Source: Tsukamurella asaccharolytica
Lineage (GTDB): Bacteria > Actinomycetota > Actinomycetes > Mycobacteriales > Mycobacteriaceae
Assembly: GCF_007858435.1 (NCBI RefSeq)
Contig: NZ_VIGW01000002.1
Coordinates: 372,001 to 436,000 of the forward strand
Direction of reading: 5' to 3'
DNA: 64,000 nt
Shown: in pieces, positions 48,101-56,574 of the stretch
Position numbering within the stretch: position 1 is the stretch's first letter
How the letters are laid out: every line of letters starts with the position of its first letter
Notes under the pieces: generated by a model
Seen by the model: the letters and a program-made list of their open reading frames with translations, nothing else
Told to the model about the DNA's origin: nothing
Databases searched by the model: none
Position numbers and translations under genes: made by a program

Positions 48101-49348
48101 GACGCGACCGTCGCCCTGGTCGGTGTCCGGCGGGTGCAGGCCCTTGACCCGCCCGGCGAAGACCTTGGTGCCGAACAGGCCCAGCAGGGCCGGAAGCAGG
48201 GTCAGCGCGACGAGGACCGCGATGAGGACGCCCCACGCGGCGGCGACGCCCATCTGACCGAGGAAGTCCATGCCGATGAAGGCGAGCGCGGCGAGCGCAA
48301 TGATCACCGTCAGGCCGGCGAAGACCACCGCGGTGCCGGCGGTGCCGACGGCGATGCCCGCCGCCTCGGCCCGCTGTTCCTTGGTCGAGGCGCCGAGGCG
48401 CCGCAGTTCGTGCCGGTACCGGGACACGATGAACAGGGCGTAGTCGATGGAGACCGCCAGGCCGATCATCGAGGTCAGGACGGTCGGGAACGTACCGAGC
48501 TCGATGAAGCGGGTGGCGAGCAGGACGCCACCGAGGGCGATGCCGACGGCGATGATCGCGTTGATCAGCGGCATGCCCCAGGCGACGAGCGAGGCGAAGG
48601 TGATGATCAGCACGATCGCGGCGACGATCATGCCGATGATCTCGCTGGTCAAGCCGATGTCGGCGGCACCGCGAGCGGCGGAACCGTCCGCCTCGACCTG
48701 CAGGGTTCCGTTCGACGCGGCCTCGCCGGCCTCGCGGGCCTTCGTGATGTCCTCGGAGACGGTGCTCGGGAGTTCGGTGACCTTGCCGATGAAGTTCACC
48801 GTGATCCTGGCGGTCTTGCCATCCGGGCTCACCGACGAGGTCGCCGCCGCGTCGGCGGTCTTCTGCGCCGGCGTCTTGGTCGACGCGATGTCCCGGCCCT
48901 GCGCCGTGACCGCCTCGAGCTTCGATCGCTGCTCCGGAGTGAGCGCGCTCGGGTCGAGCTCGCCCGTCGGGTTGTGCAGGAGTTCCGGGTCCTGGACCAC
49001 GGAGACCTTCCGGCCGTCCTCGTCCTTGGTGAGGTTCTTCAGGTCGGCGATGGTGCGGTCGATGCCCGCGGCAGCCGCGGGATCGGTGAGCCTGCCGTCC
49101 TTGGTGTGGAAGACGATGGTCGCCGAGGCGGTGGTGAACGGGTCGCCGCCGCTGTCGCCGAAGTTCTGGGAGACGATGTCGGTCGCCTTCGCCGAGGGCA
49201 GGCCCGGCAGGGAGAAGTTGTCGACCGTGGGTTTGCTGAGCGCCGCACCACCCGCGAGCATGCCGACGAAGATCAGCAGCCACGCGGCGATGACTTTGAA
49301 GCGATTGAGGTAGGCGAACCTCCCCAGGCGGTACAGGAACAATGCCAT
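45158..49348 (-). CDS. MmpL-family transporter fused in frame to tRNA-guanine transglycosylase
   Basis: One open frame of 1396 codons. Residues 1-790: RND/MmpL transporter with N-terminal LNRFKVIAAWLLIFVGML, two periplasmic loops, and the proton-relay Asp-Tyr pairs SIDYALF and AMDYQVF. Residues 790-960: Ala/Pro/Glu-rich linker with a short coiled coil (DEIAQLREQNRAIAAEL). From about 964 (MASRTRLQ, possible internal ATG at 46459): Tgt with FTDSGGFQVMSLG and nucleophile region DTFDCVSPSRVARNG. The usual CxCxxC zinc ligands are replaced (PETENFTS) while the later His is kept. No stop or frame change separates the parts. GGAG eight bases before the ATG at 49348. Confidence 0.88.
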   Translation of the reverse strand: MALFLYRLGRFAYLNRFKVIAAWLLIFVGMLAGGAALSKPTVDNFSLPGLPSAKATDIVSQNFGDSGGDPFTTASATIVFHTKDGRLTDPAAAAGIDRTIADLKNLTKDEDGRKVSVVQDPELLHNPTGELDPSALTPEQRSKLEAVTAQGRDIASTKTPAQKTADAAATSSVSPDGKTARITVNFIGKVTELPSTVSEDITKAREAGEAASNGTLQVEADGSAARGAADIGLTSEIIGMIVAAIVLIITFASLVAWGMPLINAIIAVGIALGGVLLATRFIELGTFPTVLTSMIGLAVSIDYALFIVSRYRHELRRLGASTKEQRAEAAGIAVGTAGTAVVFAGLTVIIALAALAFIGMDFLGQMGVAAAWGVLIAVLVALTLLPALLGLFGTKVFAGRVKGLHPPDTDQGDGRVANGLRWANLVKKVPVVTLVAGVAVLGILAIPMKDMKTALPSSGMSEKSTSERQAYDLIADGWGKGANGTLLVALDGAEAQPNQRLAAYKQIVDQLNSNQAVAPLIANAQLTQLAPENKAATIVVTPKSGPNDDDTKTLVTKLRAMANGDGGTKARLGVDLGVAGATAIEMDISEKLGDALWIYLAIVVGLAFLLLLIAFRSILVPLTAVLGFLLSVVATFGVTSAIFSDGALGLIDNTQPLVSFLPIFMIGIVFGLAMDYQVFLVSRMREEFVHTGDATQSVVTGVQYGARVVTAAAIIMISVFASFILNDQVFIKEIGFGLAAAVLLDAFVVRMVIIPSVMTLLGASAWWLPKWLDKILPNVDIEGEALVKQLGRGDTKTDTAEIPSPVTAEIPVPTEQLVAVGATDVPARGPARVEQAVGLNGHAGDTTNGAAHGAELPTAAPTVPVPLPSGTADEHVTEQAPVHADTEQVEAAQVAAAASETAADGVADTGEYPVARPGVPRPDQTTTGPIRQRDRTRDEIAQLREQNRAIAAELSALRSDYRSMASRTRLQSEHISDPTRFEIEGRLEGPNGPLGRAGRLLTPHGEMLTPAFIPVGTKGTVKTVLPEAVSELGAQAILANAYHLYLQPGPEIVEQAGGLGAFMNWDGPTFTDSGGFQVMSLGSGFKKVIDMTGGEELQGDDAIAEGKDRLSRVDDDGVTFLSHLDGTEHRFTPERSMQIQHQLGADVIFAFDELTTLHNTRAYQVESLERTRLWARRCLSEHNWLTAQRNDAVSLWGVVQGAQYEDLRRKAARDLRALSEEDRLAGGLGFGGYGIGGALEKANLSTIVRWVNEELEEGKPKHLLGISEPDDIFAAVEQGIDTFDCVSPSRVARNGAIYSLDGRYNVTNSRFKTDFRPLDPETENFTSQYTRAYIHHLFKAKESLAATLATIHNEQFIVSLVAKIRQSMLDGTYWEFKEEFLGRYYKGTQQHLAKSD

Positions 49349-49491
49349 GCGGGTCACTCCGAGTCGTCGAGGCGCGACGGGCTGCGCGATGCGGGTCGGC
49401 TTCGAGTGTACCGATAGTTGTCGCCCGCAATAATGCCGCTGACCGGCGGCTTTGTGAGACTCGTCACCGTGAGGAGGGTACGGTGCAGGCT

Positions 49492-49887
49492 ATGACCGCA
49501 ATTCGGCACGTCGCAACGCCCGTCACAGCCGTCGCAGCTGCAACACTGTGCGGCCTGCTCCTTGCAGGCTGCGGTAGTTCGTCCGACCCCGCCACGAGCC
49601 CCGCGCCGTCCGGCGCACCGTCGGCCGCGACGGCGGCGGCCGAGGCCCGCGGGGAGATGTGCGGCCAGACCCGTGGCCCCGACGGGGCCCTGTACGTGCA
49701 CGCGCTCGGCACCGTCAAGGTCGACTGCGCCGAGGCGATGCGCGTAGCGAACGCCTTCGGACCGCAGATCGCGACGGCGAAGCCCGTCACCGTCGAGGGA
49801 TGGAACTGCACGTTCCCGCAGACTCCGGGGGTGCTCGCGCGCTGCGACAGCGGCGACAAGGCGATCGGCTTCTTCAGCTCCCACTGA
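49492..49887 (+). CDS. Small lipoprotein
   Basis: 131 residues with a signal peptide ending in LLLAGCGSS (lipobox). After a Ser/Pro/Ala linker there is a compact domain with paired cysteines (EMCGQT, KVDCAEAM, WNCTFP, ARCDSG) that probably forms two disulfides. Similar small exported proteins are frequent in mycolata; function unknown. TACGGT lies seven bases before the ATG (leaderless). Confidence 0.8.
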   Translation: MTAIRHVATPVTAVAAATLCGLLLAGCGSSSDPATSPAPSGAPSAATAAAEARGEMCGQTRGPDGALYVHALGTVKVDCAEAMRVANAFGPQIATAKPVTVEGWNCTFPQTPGVLARCDSGDKAIGFFSSH

Positions 49888-49984
49888 CCGCCGCAGACGC
49901 GACGCCGCCTCACCCCCGCGGACTACACAGACCCACCCGCGCGGGGGATCCTCCGTCGCGGCGACCGCTCCTAGCGTGTGGTCC

Positions 49985-50650
49985 ATGAAGAAACTGCTGG
50001 TCGGCACGCTGATCGTGCTGGTCTTCCTCGCCTACTCTCTCCCGCCGTATCTCACGGGCGGCAGTCGCGTGCCCCTCGACGATCAACCGGGCTGGTACTA
50101 CGGGCTGCTCGTCGGGCACATCCTGCTCGGGTCGGTGGCGATGCTCGCCGGGCTGGTGCAGTTGGGCCGACGCTGGTTCGCGAAGTACCACTGGATCGCC
50201 GGCCGGATCTACGTCGCGTGCGCCCTGCCCGTGGGACTCGCGGCGATCGCGATCGGCACGGTCACGCCGTTCGGTCCGCTCAACGCCGCCTCCAATGTCA
50301 CGCTGGGCTCGCTGATGCTGCTGTTCACGGCGCTCGGCGTCCGCGCGATCGTCGGCGGCGACGTGGCCGCCCACCGGCGCTGGATGCTGCGCAGCGCGGC
50401 GCTGATGTATTCGGTGATCGTCAACCGCGTCCTGGGGCCGGTGTCGTTCCTCGTGCTCGACGCCGCCGGCGCACCGGAGTCCTTCATGGACGCCTGGGGG
50501 CCGGCGATCGTCGCCTGGCCGAGCTGGCTCATCGCGATCGGCCTCTGCGAGTGGTGGCTGCGGCGCAGCGCGCACAGTCCCCGGAACGGGAGAAACCCCC
50601 TCCGAACGGAATCGGAGAGGGTTTCCCTCAGCGGTGGCGGGGGGATTTGA
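49985..50650 (+). CDS. DUF2306-type membrane protein
   Basis: 221 residues, about six membrane helices. YHWIAGRIYVACALPVGLAA and DVAAHRRWMLRSAALM, with a His that could bind haem, are typical of the DUF2306 family. Function unknown. TAGCGT lies seven bases before the ATG. The last 20 codons (from NGRNPLR) read through a terminator hairpin and into the end of the opposing tRNA-Ser gene. Confidence 0.82.
   Translation: MKKLLVGTLIVLVFLAYSLPPYLTGGSRVPLDDQPGWYYGLLVGHILLGSVAMLAGLVQLGRRWFAKYHWIAGRIYVACALPVGLAAIAIGTVTPFGPLNAASNVTLGSLMLLFTALGVRAIVGGDVAAHRRWMLRSAALMYSVIVNRVLGPVSFLVLDAAGAPESFMDAWGPAIVAWPSWLIAIGLCEWWLRRSAHSPRNGRNPLRTESERVSLSGGGGI
50592..50625 (-). terminator. Terminator of tRNA-Ser(CGA)
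   Basis: Stem GAAACCC..TCCGA / TCGGA..GGGTTTC with loop ACGGAA. On the minus strand it follows the tRNA 3' end closely; it lies inside the end of the DUF2306 gene on the other strand. Confidence 0.75.
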
Positions 50651-50719
50651 ACCCCCGGTACGGGGTTACCGCACACAACATTTCGAGTGTTGCACCTTCG
50701 GCCGCTCGGACACGCCACC
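50632..50719 (-). tRNA. tRNA-Ser (anticodon CGA)
   Basis: 88 bases; acceptor GGTGGCG/CGCCACC, anticodon loop CTCGAAA giving CGA, long variable arm TGTGCGGTAACCCCGTAC, T-arm GGGGGTTCAAATCCCCC. CCA not encoded. Confidence 0.95.
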
Positions 50720-50765
50720 GTCGGAGTACTTTACCGGAAGTCACCTCGGGAGGTAAATCGCCAGG

Positions 50766-51230
50766 TCAGGAACGGTGCGACTGGAAGAAGTCGTGGAGCA
50801 GCGCCGCGCACTCGGCCTCCCGGACGCCGCCGCGCACCGTCACCCGGTGGGTGACGCGGGGATCGCGCACCACGTCCCACACCGAGCCGACGGCCCCGGT
50901 CTTGGGTTCGAAGGCGCCGAAGACGAGGTGCCCGATGCGGGCCGCGACCAGCGCTCCCGCACACATCGCGCACGGCTCCAGTGTGACGGCCAGGGTGCAA
51001 CCGCCGAGCCGCCAGCCGTCGCCGAAGATGCCGGCCGCCTCCCGGATCGCGAGGATCTCCGCGTGGGCCGTCGGGTCGCCCAGCTGTTCCCGACGGTTCC
51101 CGGCGAGCGCGAGCACGGCTCCGTCGGGCCCGATCACCGCGGCGCCCACGGGCACGTCATCGGGGCCGGCCAGGCCGGCGGCCTCAAGGGCGAAGCCCAT
51201 CGCCGAGCGTTCCGCGTCCAGCAGCGCCAC
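50766..51230 (-). CDS. tadA: tRNA-specific adenosine deaminase
   Basis: Converts A34 to inosine in tRNA-Arg(ACG). 154 residues with the zinc/proton-shuttle HAEI (about 70) and TLEPCAMCAGA (about 98). GTG start overlaps the stop of the upstream partner gene (TAGTG). Synteny with mycobacterial Rv3752c supports the call. Confidence 0.95.
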   Translation of the reverse strand: MALLDAERSAMGFALEAAGLAGPDDVPVGAAVIGPDGAVLALAGNRREQLGDPTAHAEILAIREAAGIFGDGWRLGGCTLAVTLEPCAMCAGALVAARIGHLVFGAFEPKTGAVGSVWDVVRDPRVTHRVTVRGGVREAECAALLHDFFQSHRS

Positions 51231-51748
51231 TAGCCCAGCGAGTCGAGGATCGCGCCCAGTTCGGCGTCGAACCGGAGCCGCTCGGCGATCACCTGCAGCT
51301 GCTCGTCCGGGTAGAGGTCCGGATCGGCGAGCAGCACGCTGAGCTCCTGCTCGCCCAGGCCGAGATCGCTGAGGATGCCGAGATCGCCCTCGGGCCACGG
51401 ATCGGTGTCCTCGATCTCCTCGGGGTCGATGTCCGGCACCTCGACATCGAGCCGGTCCAGCGCCTGCACGGCCAACTCGTCGAACACCGCGGCGGTGGCG
51501 TCGGAGAGCAGCAGCCGCGTGCCCGACGGACCGGGCCGCACGACGACGAAGTACTCGTCGTCCACGTTGAGCAGGCCGATCACGGCCCCGGTCGCGCGCA
51601 GCGCCTTGAGCTCCTGCTCCGCCTTGGCGATGCTGCCCAGCGCCCCGGGGTCGAGCAGGTGCACGGTCCAGGCGGTCTCCCCGCGGATCACGGCCACGGC
51701 GTAGCCGTCGGTGTCGTCGTAGCGCTCCGGTGAGGTCTCTGCGGCCAT
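51230..51748 (-). CDS. tRNA adenosine deaminase-associated protein
   Basis: 172-residue acidic protein always found next to tadA in actinobacteria. N-terminal RYDDTDGYAVAVIRGETAWTV and C-terminal DLGLGEQELSVLLADPDLYP are typical. Biochemical role unknown; the overlap with tadA indicates coupled synthesis. Confidence 0.92.
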   Translation of the reverse strand: MAAETSPERYDDTDGYAVAVIRGETAWTVHLLDPGALGSIAKAEQELKALRATGAVIGLLNVDDEYFVVVRPGPSGTRLLLSDATAAVFDELAVQALDRLDVEVPDIDPEEIEDTDPWPEGDLGILSDLGLGEQELSVLLADPDLYPDEQLQVIAERLRFDAELGAILDSLG

Positions 51749-51826
51749 GGGTCAAACCGTATCCGTAAACGCGCGTCCGCGACACGTCTCCCTCGGCTTC
51801 GCACACCGTTGTGGAACGCTGGCGGG

Positions 51827-52786
51827 GTGCCCACTCTGCATTCCGACGTTCCTGTCTGCGTCCTCGGCCTCGGCCTGATCGGCGGCTCGATCCTGCGCGC
51901 GCTCGGCCGCGCGGGGCGCCCCGCCTACGGCTGGAACCGGTCGGCCGCCGCCGTCGACGATGCCGGGGCCGCCGGCTTCGACGCGTCGTCGGACCTCGCC
52001 GCGACGCTCCGCCGGGCCGATGCGGGCGGGCACGTCGTCGTGGTCGCGGTGCCCGTGCCCGCGCTCGACGAGGTGCTCGCCGCCATCGCTGAGCACGCCC
52101 CGCACGCCTGGCTGACCGACGCGGTCAGTGTCAAGGGCGACGTCGCGCGTCGGGTCTCCGCCGCGGGCCTGACGGGACGGTACGCGGGCGGGCACCCGAT
52201 GGCGGGGACCTCCTTCTCCGGCTGGGGGGCCACCGATCCCGCGCTGTTCGACGACGCCACCTGGGTGGTCACGGCCGACGACCGGACACCGGCGGAGGCG
52301 TGGCGCCTCGCCGCATCCGTCGGACTGGACTGCGGCGCGGTGATCGTGCCCGCCGGCTCCGCCGAACACGACGCGGCCGTCGCGCGGATCTCCCACTCGG
52401 TACACGTGGTCGCCGAGGCGGTCGCGATCACGGCCGAGCTGGATCCGGCGGCGAAGCAGCTGGCTCTCTCGCTGGCCGCCGGCAGCTTCCGCGACGTGAC
52501 GCGGGTCGCGGGCACGGCCCCGTCGTTGGTGAACGCGATGTGCGAGGCGAACGCCGACGCCCTGCTCGACGCCCTCGACGACACCATCGCCGAGCTCATC
52601 GCAGCCCGCGCCGAACTGGCCGAGCGGGGTACCGTCGGGGACATCACCGCGCGCGGCTACGCGGCGCGCAAACGGTACGAGAGCGCCCGCCGCACCCCCT
52701 TCTCCCCCGTGCTCGACGGGGCGGGGTGGCAGCGGGCGCTGCGCGAGGCCGGTCACGCGGGTGGCGTGATCACGGCGCTCGGCTGA
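51827..52786 (+). CDS. tyrA: Prephenate dehydrogenase
   Basis: NAD-dependent enzyme of tyrosine synthesis, 319 residues. Rossmann motif VLGLGLIGGSILRAL near 11; HPMAGTSFSGWGA near 125 and the central SHSVHVVAEAV helix. GTG start (VPTLHSDVP) is chosen; a TTG nine... six codons upstream is possible. Divergent from the tadA-associated gene and ends directly against the next gene's stop. Confidence 0.93.
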   Translation: MPTLHSDVPVCVLGLGLIGGSILRALGRAGRPAYGWNRSAAAVDDAGAAGFDASSDLAATLRRADAGGHVVVVAVPVPALDEVLAAIAEHAPHAWLTDAVSVKGDVARRVSAAGLTGRYAGGHPMAGTSFSGWGATDPALFDDATWVVTADDRTPAEAWRLAASVGLDCGAVIVPAGSAEHDAAVARISHSVHVVAEAVAITAELDPAAKQLALSLAAGSFRDVTRVAGTAPSLVNAMCEANADALLDALDDTIAELIAARAELAERGTVGDITARGYAARKRYESARRTPFSPVLDGAGWQRALREAGHAGGVITALG

Positions 52787-53401
52787 CTATTCGACGCGGC
52801 TCGACAGGCCCGGGTAGTCGATGACGAAGCCGTCGGCGTCCACGGAGATCTTCGAGCTGCTGATCGGGGAGATGACGGTGATGCCGTCGGCGGCACCGTC
52901 GTAGTTGATGACCGTCTCCTTGACCGCGAGGCTCGGCAGGTCGACGTAGACGACCGGTACGTCGAGTTCCGCGGGGTGGGACTGCAGGTCGAACCGGCGG
53001 ATCGTGAGGGCGTTGAAGAACGCCGACTTGAGCACGTCGACGCTGAGCGCGCCGGAGAAGAAACCGCGCTCGGAGCCTTGCGCGCCCTGCACGAGCCAGT
53101 GGTTCTCGCCGTCGCGGGCGATCGTCACCTGCGACTCGCCGGCCGCGGTGAGCGCGTGCACGGAAAGCCGCTTGGTGACGCCCTCGTCGTCGGTGACGAG
53201 GTCGTAGGAGGCGTTGAAGGCGGGGCCGTCGGCCGACGGGGCCGCGATGATCCGACCGTAGGCCTTGATCCGATCGCCCGTGAGCTGCACGCGGACCGAC
53301 TCGAGGAGGTTCCCGTCCTCGGAGCGCCAGGTGAGGATCCTGGGCCAGCTCGCCCCGGTGATCACGGTCGCCACTGCGTCTGCGGATGAAAGGCTACTCA
53401 C
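52787..53401 (-). CDS. Putative glycolipid-binding protein (PF06475 type)
   Basis: 204-residue protein of the DUF1089/putative glycolipid-binding family: WRSEDGNLLESVRVQ, KRLSVHAL and FFNALTIRRFDLQSH, which match the family from memory. Starts at GTG with TACCGT seven bases upstream (leaderless). Ligand unproven. Confidence 0.8.
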   Translation of the reverse strand: MSSLSSADAVATVITGASWPRILTWRSEDGNLLESVRVQLTGDRIKAYGRIIAAPSADGPAFNASYDLVTDDEGVTKRLSVHALTAAGESQVTIARDGENHWLVQGAQGSERGFFSGALSVDVLKSAFFNALTIRRFDLQSHPAELDVPVVYVDLPSLAVKETVINYDGAADGITVISPISSSKISVDADGFVIDYPGLSSRVE

Positions 53402-53510
53402 GCCCCCTACGGTAACCCCTCGCGTGCGGGCCGAACGAACCCTGTGGCGCCACTCGACCAGCGCCGGGGCTGTGCCGACGCTCACACCGGCCCGCCCGCG
53501 ACCTCCGCGC

Positions 53511-53903
53511 CTACAACGCCGCGACGGCCTCCAGCTCGACGACCTGATCGTCGTAGCGCAGCCGGCTGACACCGACGAGGGAGACGGGCGGCACGTCCCC
53601 GAGGACCTCGGCGAGCGTCTCACCCGCGACCTGCAGGTCCACCTGCAGGTGCTCTGCGACGAAGACGGTGAGCCGGGCGACGTCGGACAGCTCCGCGCCG
53701 CGCTCGCCCAGGATCACGCGGAGGTTCGCGACGACCGCACGCACCTGGCCCTGCACGTCGCCTGGGGCGACGGTGGTACCGCCCTCGTCCAGCGGCGCGA
53801 CGCCGGCGATGTGCAGGGTTCGGCCCGCAGGCACAGTCGCGCTGTATGCGTGCTCGACCGCGGTTGTCAGCCGGTCCGAGCCGTTGAGCTGCACCTTCCC
53901 CAT
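53511..53903 (-). CDS. RidA-family protein
   Basis: 130 residues of the RidA/YjgF/UK114 trimer fold that hydrolyses reactive enamines or imines. VAPGDVQGQVRAVVANL and DVARLTVFVAEH are typical. The usual substrate-binding Arg of true RidA (in the C-terminal R-x-x motif) seems placed as VSRLRYDDQVVELEAVAAL, so subclass uncertain. Two bases after the upstream gene. Confidence 0.88.
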   Translation of the reverse strand: MGKVQLNGSDRLTTAVEHAYSATVPAGRTLHIAGVAPLDEGGTTVAPGDVQGQVRAVVANLRVILGERGAELSDVARLTVFVAEHLQVDLQVAGETLAEVLGDVPPVSLVGVSRLRYDDQVVELEAVAAL

Positions 53904-53905
53904 GA

Positions 53906-54346
53906 TCAGGCGGCGTTCTTCTGCACGGCCGCACCGACGCGCGGGAGCGCGGCGACGACGTTCTCCTTGGCCTTGCCGCGCAGGCTCGCGTACGCCTTCC
54001 GCAGCGCGGGCTGGCTGGTGGACTCGGCCTTCTTGTCGGTGACCGCGAGCAGGGCGTCGCCCACCTGATCGCCGCGGGCGGCGAGGAACTGGCCGAAGTC
54101 GCCGGGGCCCTGGGCCTGGAACTCGGTCCAGAACGGATCCAGTGCGGCCGCGAAATCGGGGAGCAGCTTGGTCAGGGCTGACTCGATGACGTTCGGCGAG
54201 ACCTTCTTGACGGTGCCGTAGGCGGCCTTGATGACGGTGCCGGACAGCCCACTCTTATCGCCGACCTCGGCTTCGACGACCGACGCGAAGTCGGCGACGA
54301 CGGCCGGCTGGCGCGCGGGATCGAGGAGCGTGGTGGACAGCGACAT
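53906..54346 (-). CDS. DUF6918-like conserved protein
   Basis: 146-residue helical protein starting MSLSTTLLDPARQPAVVADF, with repeated Lys/Ala helices near the C-terminus. The family is restricted to actinobacteria and uncharacterised (name from memory). GGAGG precedes the ATG. Operon with the RidA gene. Confidence 0.8.
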   Translation of the reverse strand: MSLSTTLLDPARQPAVVADFASVVEAEVGDKSGLSGTVIKAAYGTVKKVSPNVIESALTKLLPDFAAALDPFWTEFQAQGPGDFGQFLAARGDQVGDALLAVTDKKAESTSQPALRKAYASLRGKAKENVVAALPRVGAAVQKNAA

Positions 54347-54418
54347 GGGAACCTCCGGGTTCTTCGTGGGCGATTGCGAGACCGAGCTTATCGGGCCTCC
54401 CAGAGCGGTGGGGAGTGC

Positions 54419-54453
54419 TGCATTCCCAGTGAGCGGGACGCGCCGGGAATGCA
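54419..54453. promoter_or_regulatory. Long inverted repeat in divergent promoter
   Basis: TGCATTCCC (54419-54427) and GGGAATGCA (54445-54453) form a perfect 9-base inverted repeat with 17 bases between, in the 190-base gap separating the DUF6918 and CocE genes. Could be a repressor operator or RNA hairpin. Confidence 0.4.
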
Positions 54454-54540
54454 ACCGTTCTGCATCGGATCTGCAACAACCGCACCCGCGGTGTGTGAGG
54501 TTCGTCACGGGTGCTCTAAGTTGACGATTGAAGGAAAGGG

Positions 54541-56574
54541 GTGGCCATGGTGACCAGCCGATCCGGCAGGGCGAACGCCCGACTGTCGAGCGTGCGTCTA
54601 CCGCTCTGGGACCGCAGCTCCGCACTCCCCTCCCCGTCGCGCGGACAGCATCACTCGCGCGTCGATCACACGCTGCCACTCGGCGACCCCACCGGCGGCG
54701 CAGATGCCCTCGCCTGGCGCGAGGCCGTCGACGGCCGGCTGACCTATCCCCGCGTCCACATCGACCGCAACGTCGACATCCGCATGTCCGACGGTGTCGT
54801 GCTGCGCGCCACCGTCGTGCGGCCCGCCGAGCTCGACGGGGTGCCGGTCGCGCGCCCGTACCCCGCGATCCTCAACCTGAACCCGTACAACCGGATGGTG
54901 GTCGACGCGATCGACGAGACCACGCACGCCGCGTTCGTCGGGCCCGCGCTGACCAACGCGTCGAAAGCGCTCACCGGCGGCACCGTCGACTTCTCGGGCG
55001 GCCTCCTGCAGGGCTTCGGCATCAACCGGCGCCTGGTGCGCAGCGGCTACGTACAGGTGATCGTCGACGTGCGCGGCACCGGCACCTCGCACGGGGTGTG
55101 GCAGATCCTCGGCCCGCGCGAGCAGCGCGACTCGGTCGAGGTCCTGGCCTGGGCCCGCGAGCAGGCGTGGTGCGACGGCAAGCTCGGCATGGGCGGCTGG
55201 TCGTACTCAGCGATCAACTCGCTGCAGGCCGCCGGCCACGCGCCGGAGGGCCTCGGCGCCGTCTTCGCGATCGAGGGCAGCGAGGACATCGTCCGCGACA
55301 TCTACATCACGGGCGGCCTCCCGTCGGTGTTCATCCCATTGTGGCTCGGCGCAGTGAACGCCCTCAAGTGGTTGTACAACCCGCGCACTCTGCTCCGCGA
55401 CACCGTCAACGGCAACGTCTTCCGCTGGCTGCACAGCCGCCTCCTCTCGCCCGCGACGGAGGTCTCTACCGTGGTGGCGGGCGTGCTCACCGGACGCGAC
55501 CCGCGCGTCAACGACAACCCGTACTTCACCGAGCGGAACGCGAACATCGAGTCGATCACCGCCCCGACGTTCCTGTTCGGCGGCTGGCACGACCTCTTCG
55601 GCCGCAGCACACCCCGGGTGTTCTCCCGCCTGAACCTGCCCGCGGGCCGCAAGCAGATGGTGATCACCAACGGCTTCCACTTCGACATGGGCGCCGGCTT
55701 CGGCGGCACCCAGGCGCCGCCGCGCATCGACGTCCTCGAGCGGGCCTGGTACGACCGCTGGCTCAAGGGCATCGACAACGGCGTCGACCGGTACGGCCCC
55801 GTCACGCTGCAGCAGCAGGGCGGTGGCTGGAGCGCGGGCGAGTCCTTCCCCCGTGCCGGGGCCCGCACGCGGCGGCTCTACGCGACCCCGGCGTCGTCGG
55901 GCACGGCGGGGCACACCCGGTACGACGGCGGGCTCGCCGCCGTCCCGGAGCGCCGGCGCGCGTCCGCGTCCACGCGGATCGATCTGCGCGGGCTGGCCTC
56001 CCCCGACCTCACTCAGGTCCTGGCGGGGCTGACGAAGGCCGTCCCCGCGCTGGCGGACGCGGGGGTGCAGGAACGCGGCGCGATCTCCTTCACCTCGCCG
56101 CCCGCCGTGGTGCCGGTGCAGCTCAGCGGCTCGATCAACGTGCACCTCGTGACGCAGTGCGAGGGCGAGGAGGCGATCTGGGCGGTCACCGTCAACGACG
56201 TCGCGCCCGACGGCACCTCGACGGTCCTCTCGGGCGGCGCCCTCATGGCCTCGAATCGGGCCCTCGATGCCGCACGCAGTAGTTACGACCTCGACGGCGA
56301 ACTCCTCGGCGCCTTCCACCCGCTCACGTGGTCGGCGAAGCAACCGGTCGTGCCGGGCGAGACGATCGAGCTCGACATCGACGTGGTGCCCACCGATGCC
56401 CTGCTCGAGGAGGGCCACCGCCTGCGCGTGGACGTCTACGCCGGCAGCGTTCCGCGCTACCTCGCGACGGTCCCCGACCTGCTCAAGACGCGGTTCGGCA
56501 AGCAGACGGTGCTGTTCAGCCCCGACCGGCCGTCGTACGTGAGCCTGCAGATCGTGGGCGATCCGGGCTGGTGA
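54541..56574 (+). CDS. CocE/NonD-family hydrolase
   Basis: 677-residue X-Pro dipeptidyl-peptidase-like alpha/beta hydrolase. The nucleophile is in MGGWSYSAINSL near 222, the Asp in GGWHDLFGRS near 348, the His in GFHFDMGAG near 385; the C-terminal jelly-roll domain follows from 450. Substrates of the family include esters, amides and prodrugs. Initiation is either GTG at 54541 or ATG at 54547, both after an AAGGAAAGG site. Confidence 0.92.
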   Translation: MAMVTSRSGRANARLSSVRLPLWDRSSALPSPSRGQHHSRVDHTLPLGDPTGGADALAWREAVDGRLTYPRVHIDRNVDIRMSDGVVLRATVVRPAELDGVPVARPYPAILNLNPYNRMVVDAIDETTHAAFVGPALTNASKALTGGTVDFSGGLLQGFGINRRLVRSGYVQVIVDVRGTGTSHGVWQILGPREQRDSVEVLAWAREQAWCDGKLGMGGWSYSAINSLQAAGHAPEGLGAVFAIEGSEDIVRDIYITGGLPSVFIPLWLGAVNALKWLYNPRTLLRDTVNGNVFRWLHSRLLSPATEVSTVVAGVLTGRDPRVNDNPYFTERNANIESITAPTFLFGGWHDLFGRSTPRVFSRLNLPAGRKQMVITNGFHFDMGAGFGGTQAPPRIDVLERAWYDRWLKGIDNGVDRYGPVTLQQQGGGWSAGESFPRAGARTRRLYATPASSGTAGHTRYDGGLAAVPERRRASASTRIDLRGLASPDLTQVLAGLTKAVPALADAGVQERGAISFTSPPAVVPVQLSGSINVHLVTQCEGEEAIWAVTVNDVAPDGTSTVLSGGALMASNRALDAARSSYDLDGELLGAFHPLTWSAKQPVVPGETIELDIDVVPTDALLEEGHRLRVDVYAGSVPRYLATVPDLLKTRFGKQTVLFSPDRPSYVSLQIVGDPGW

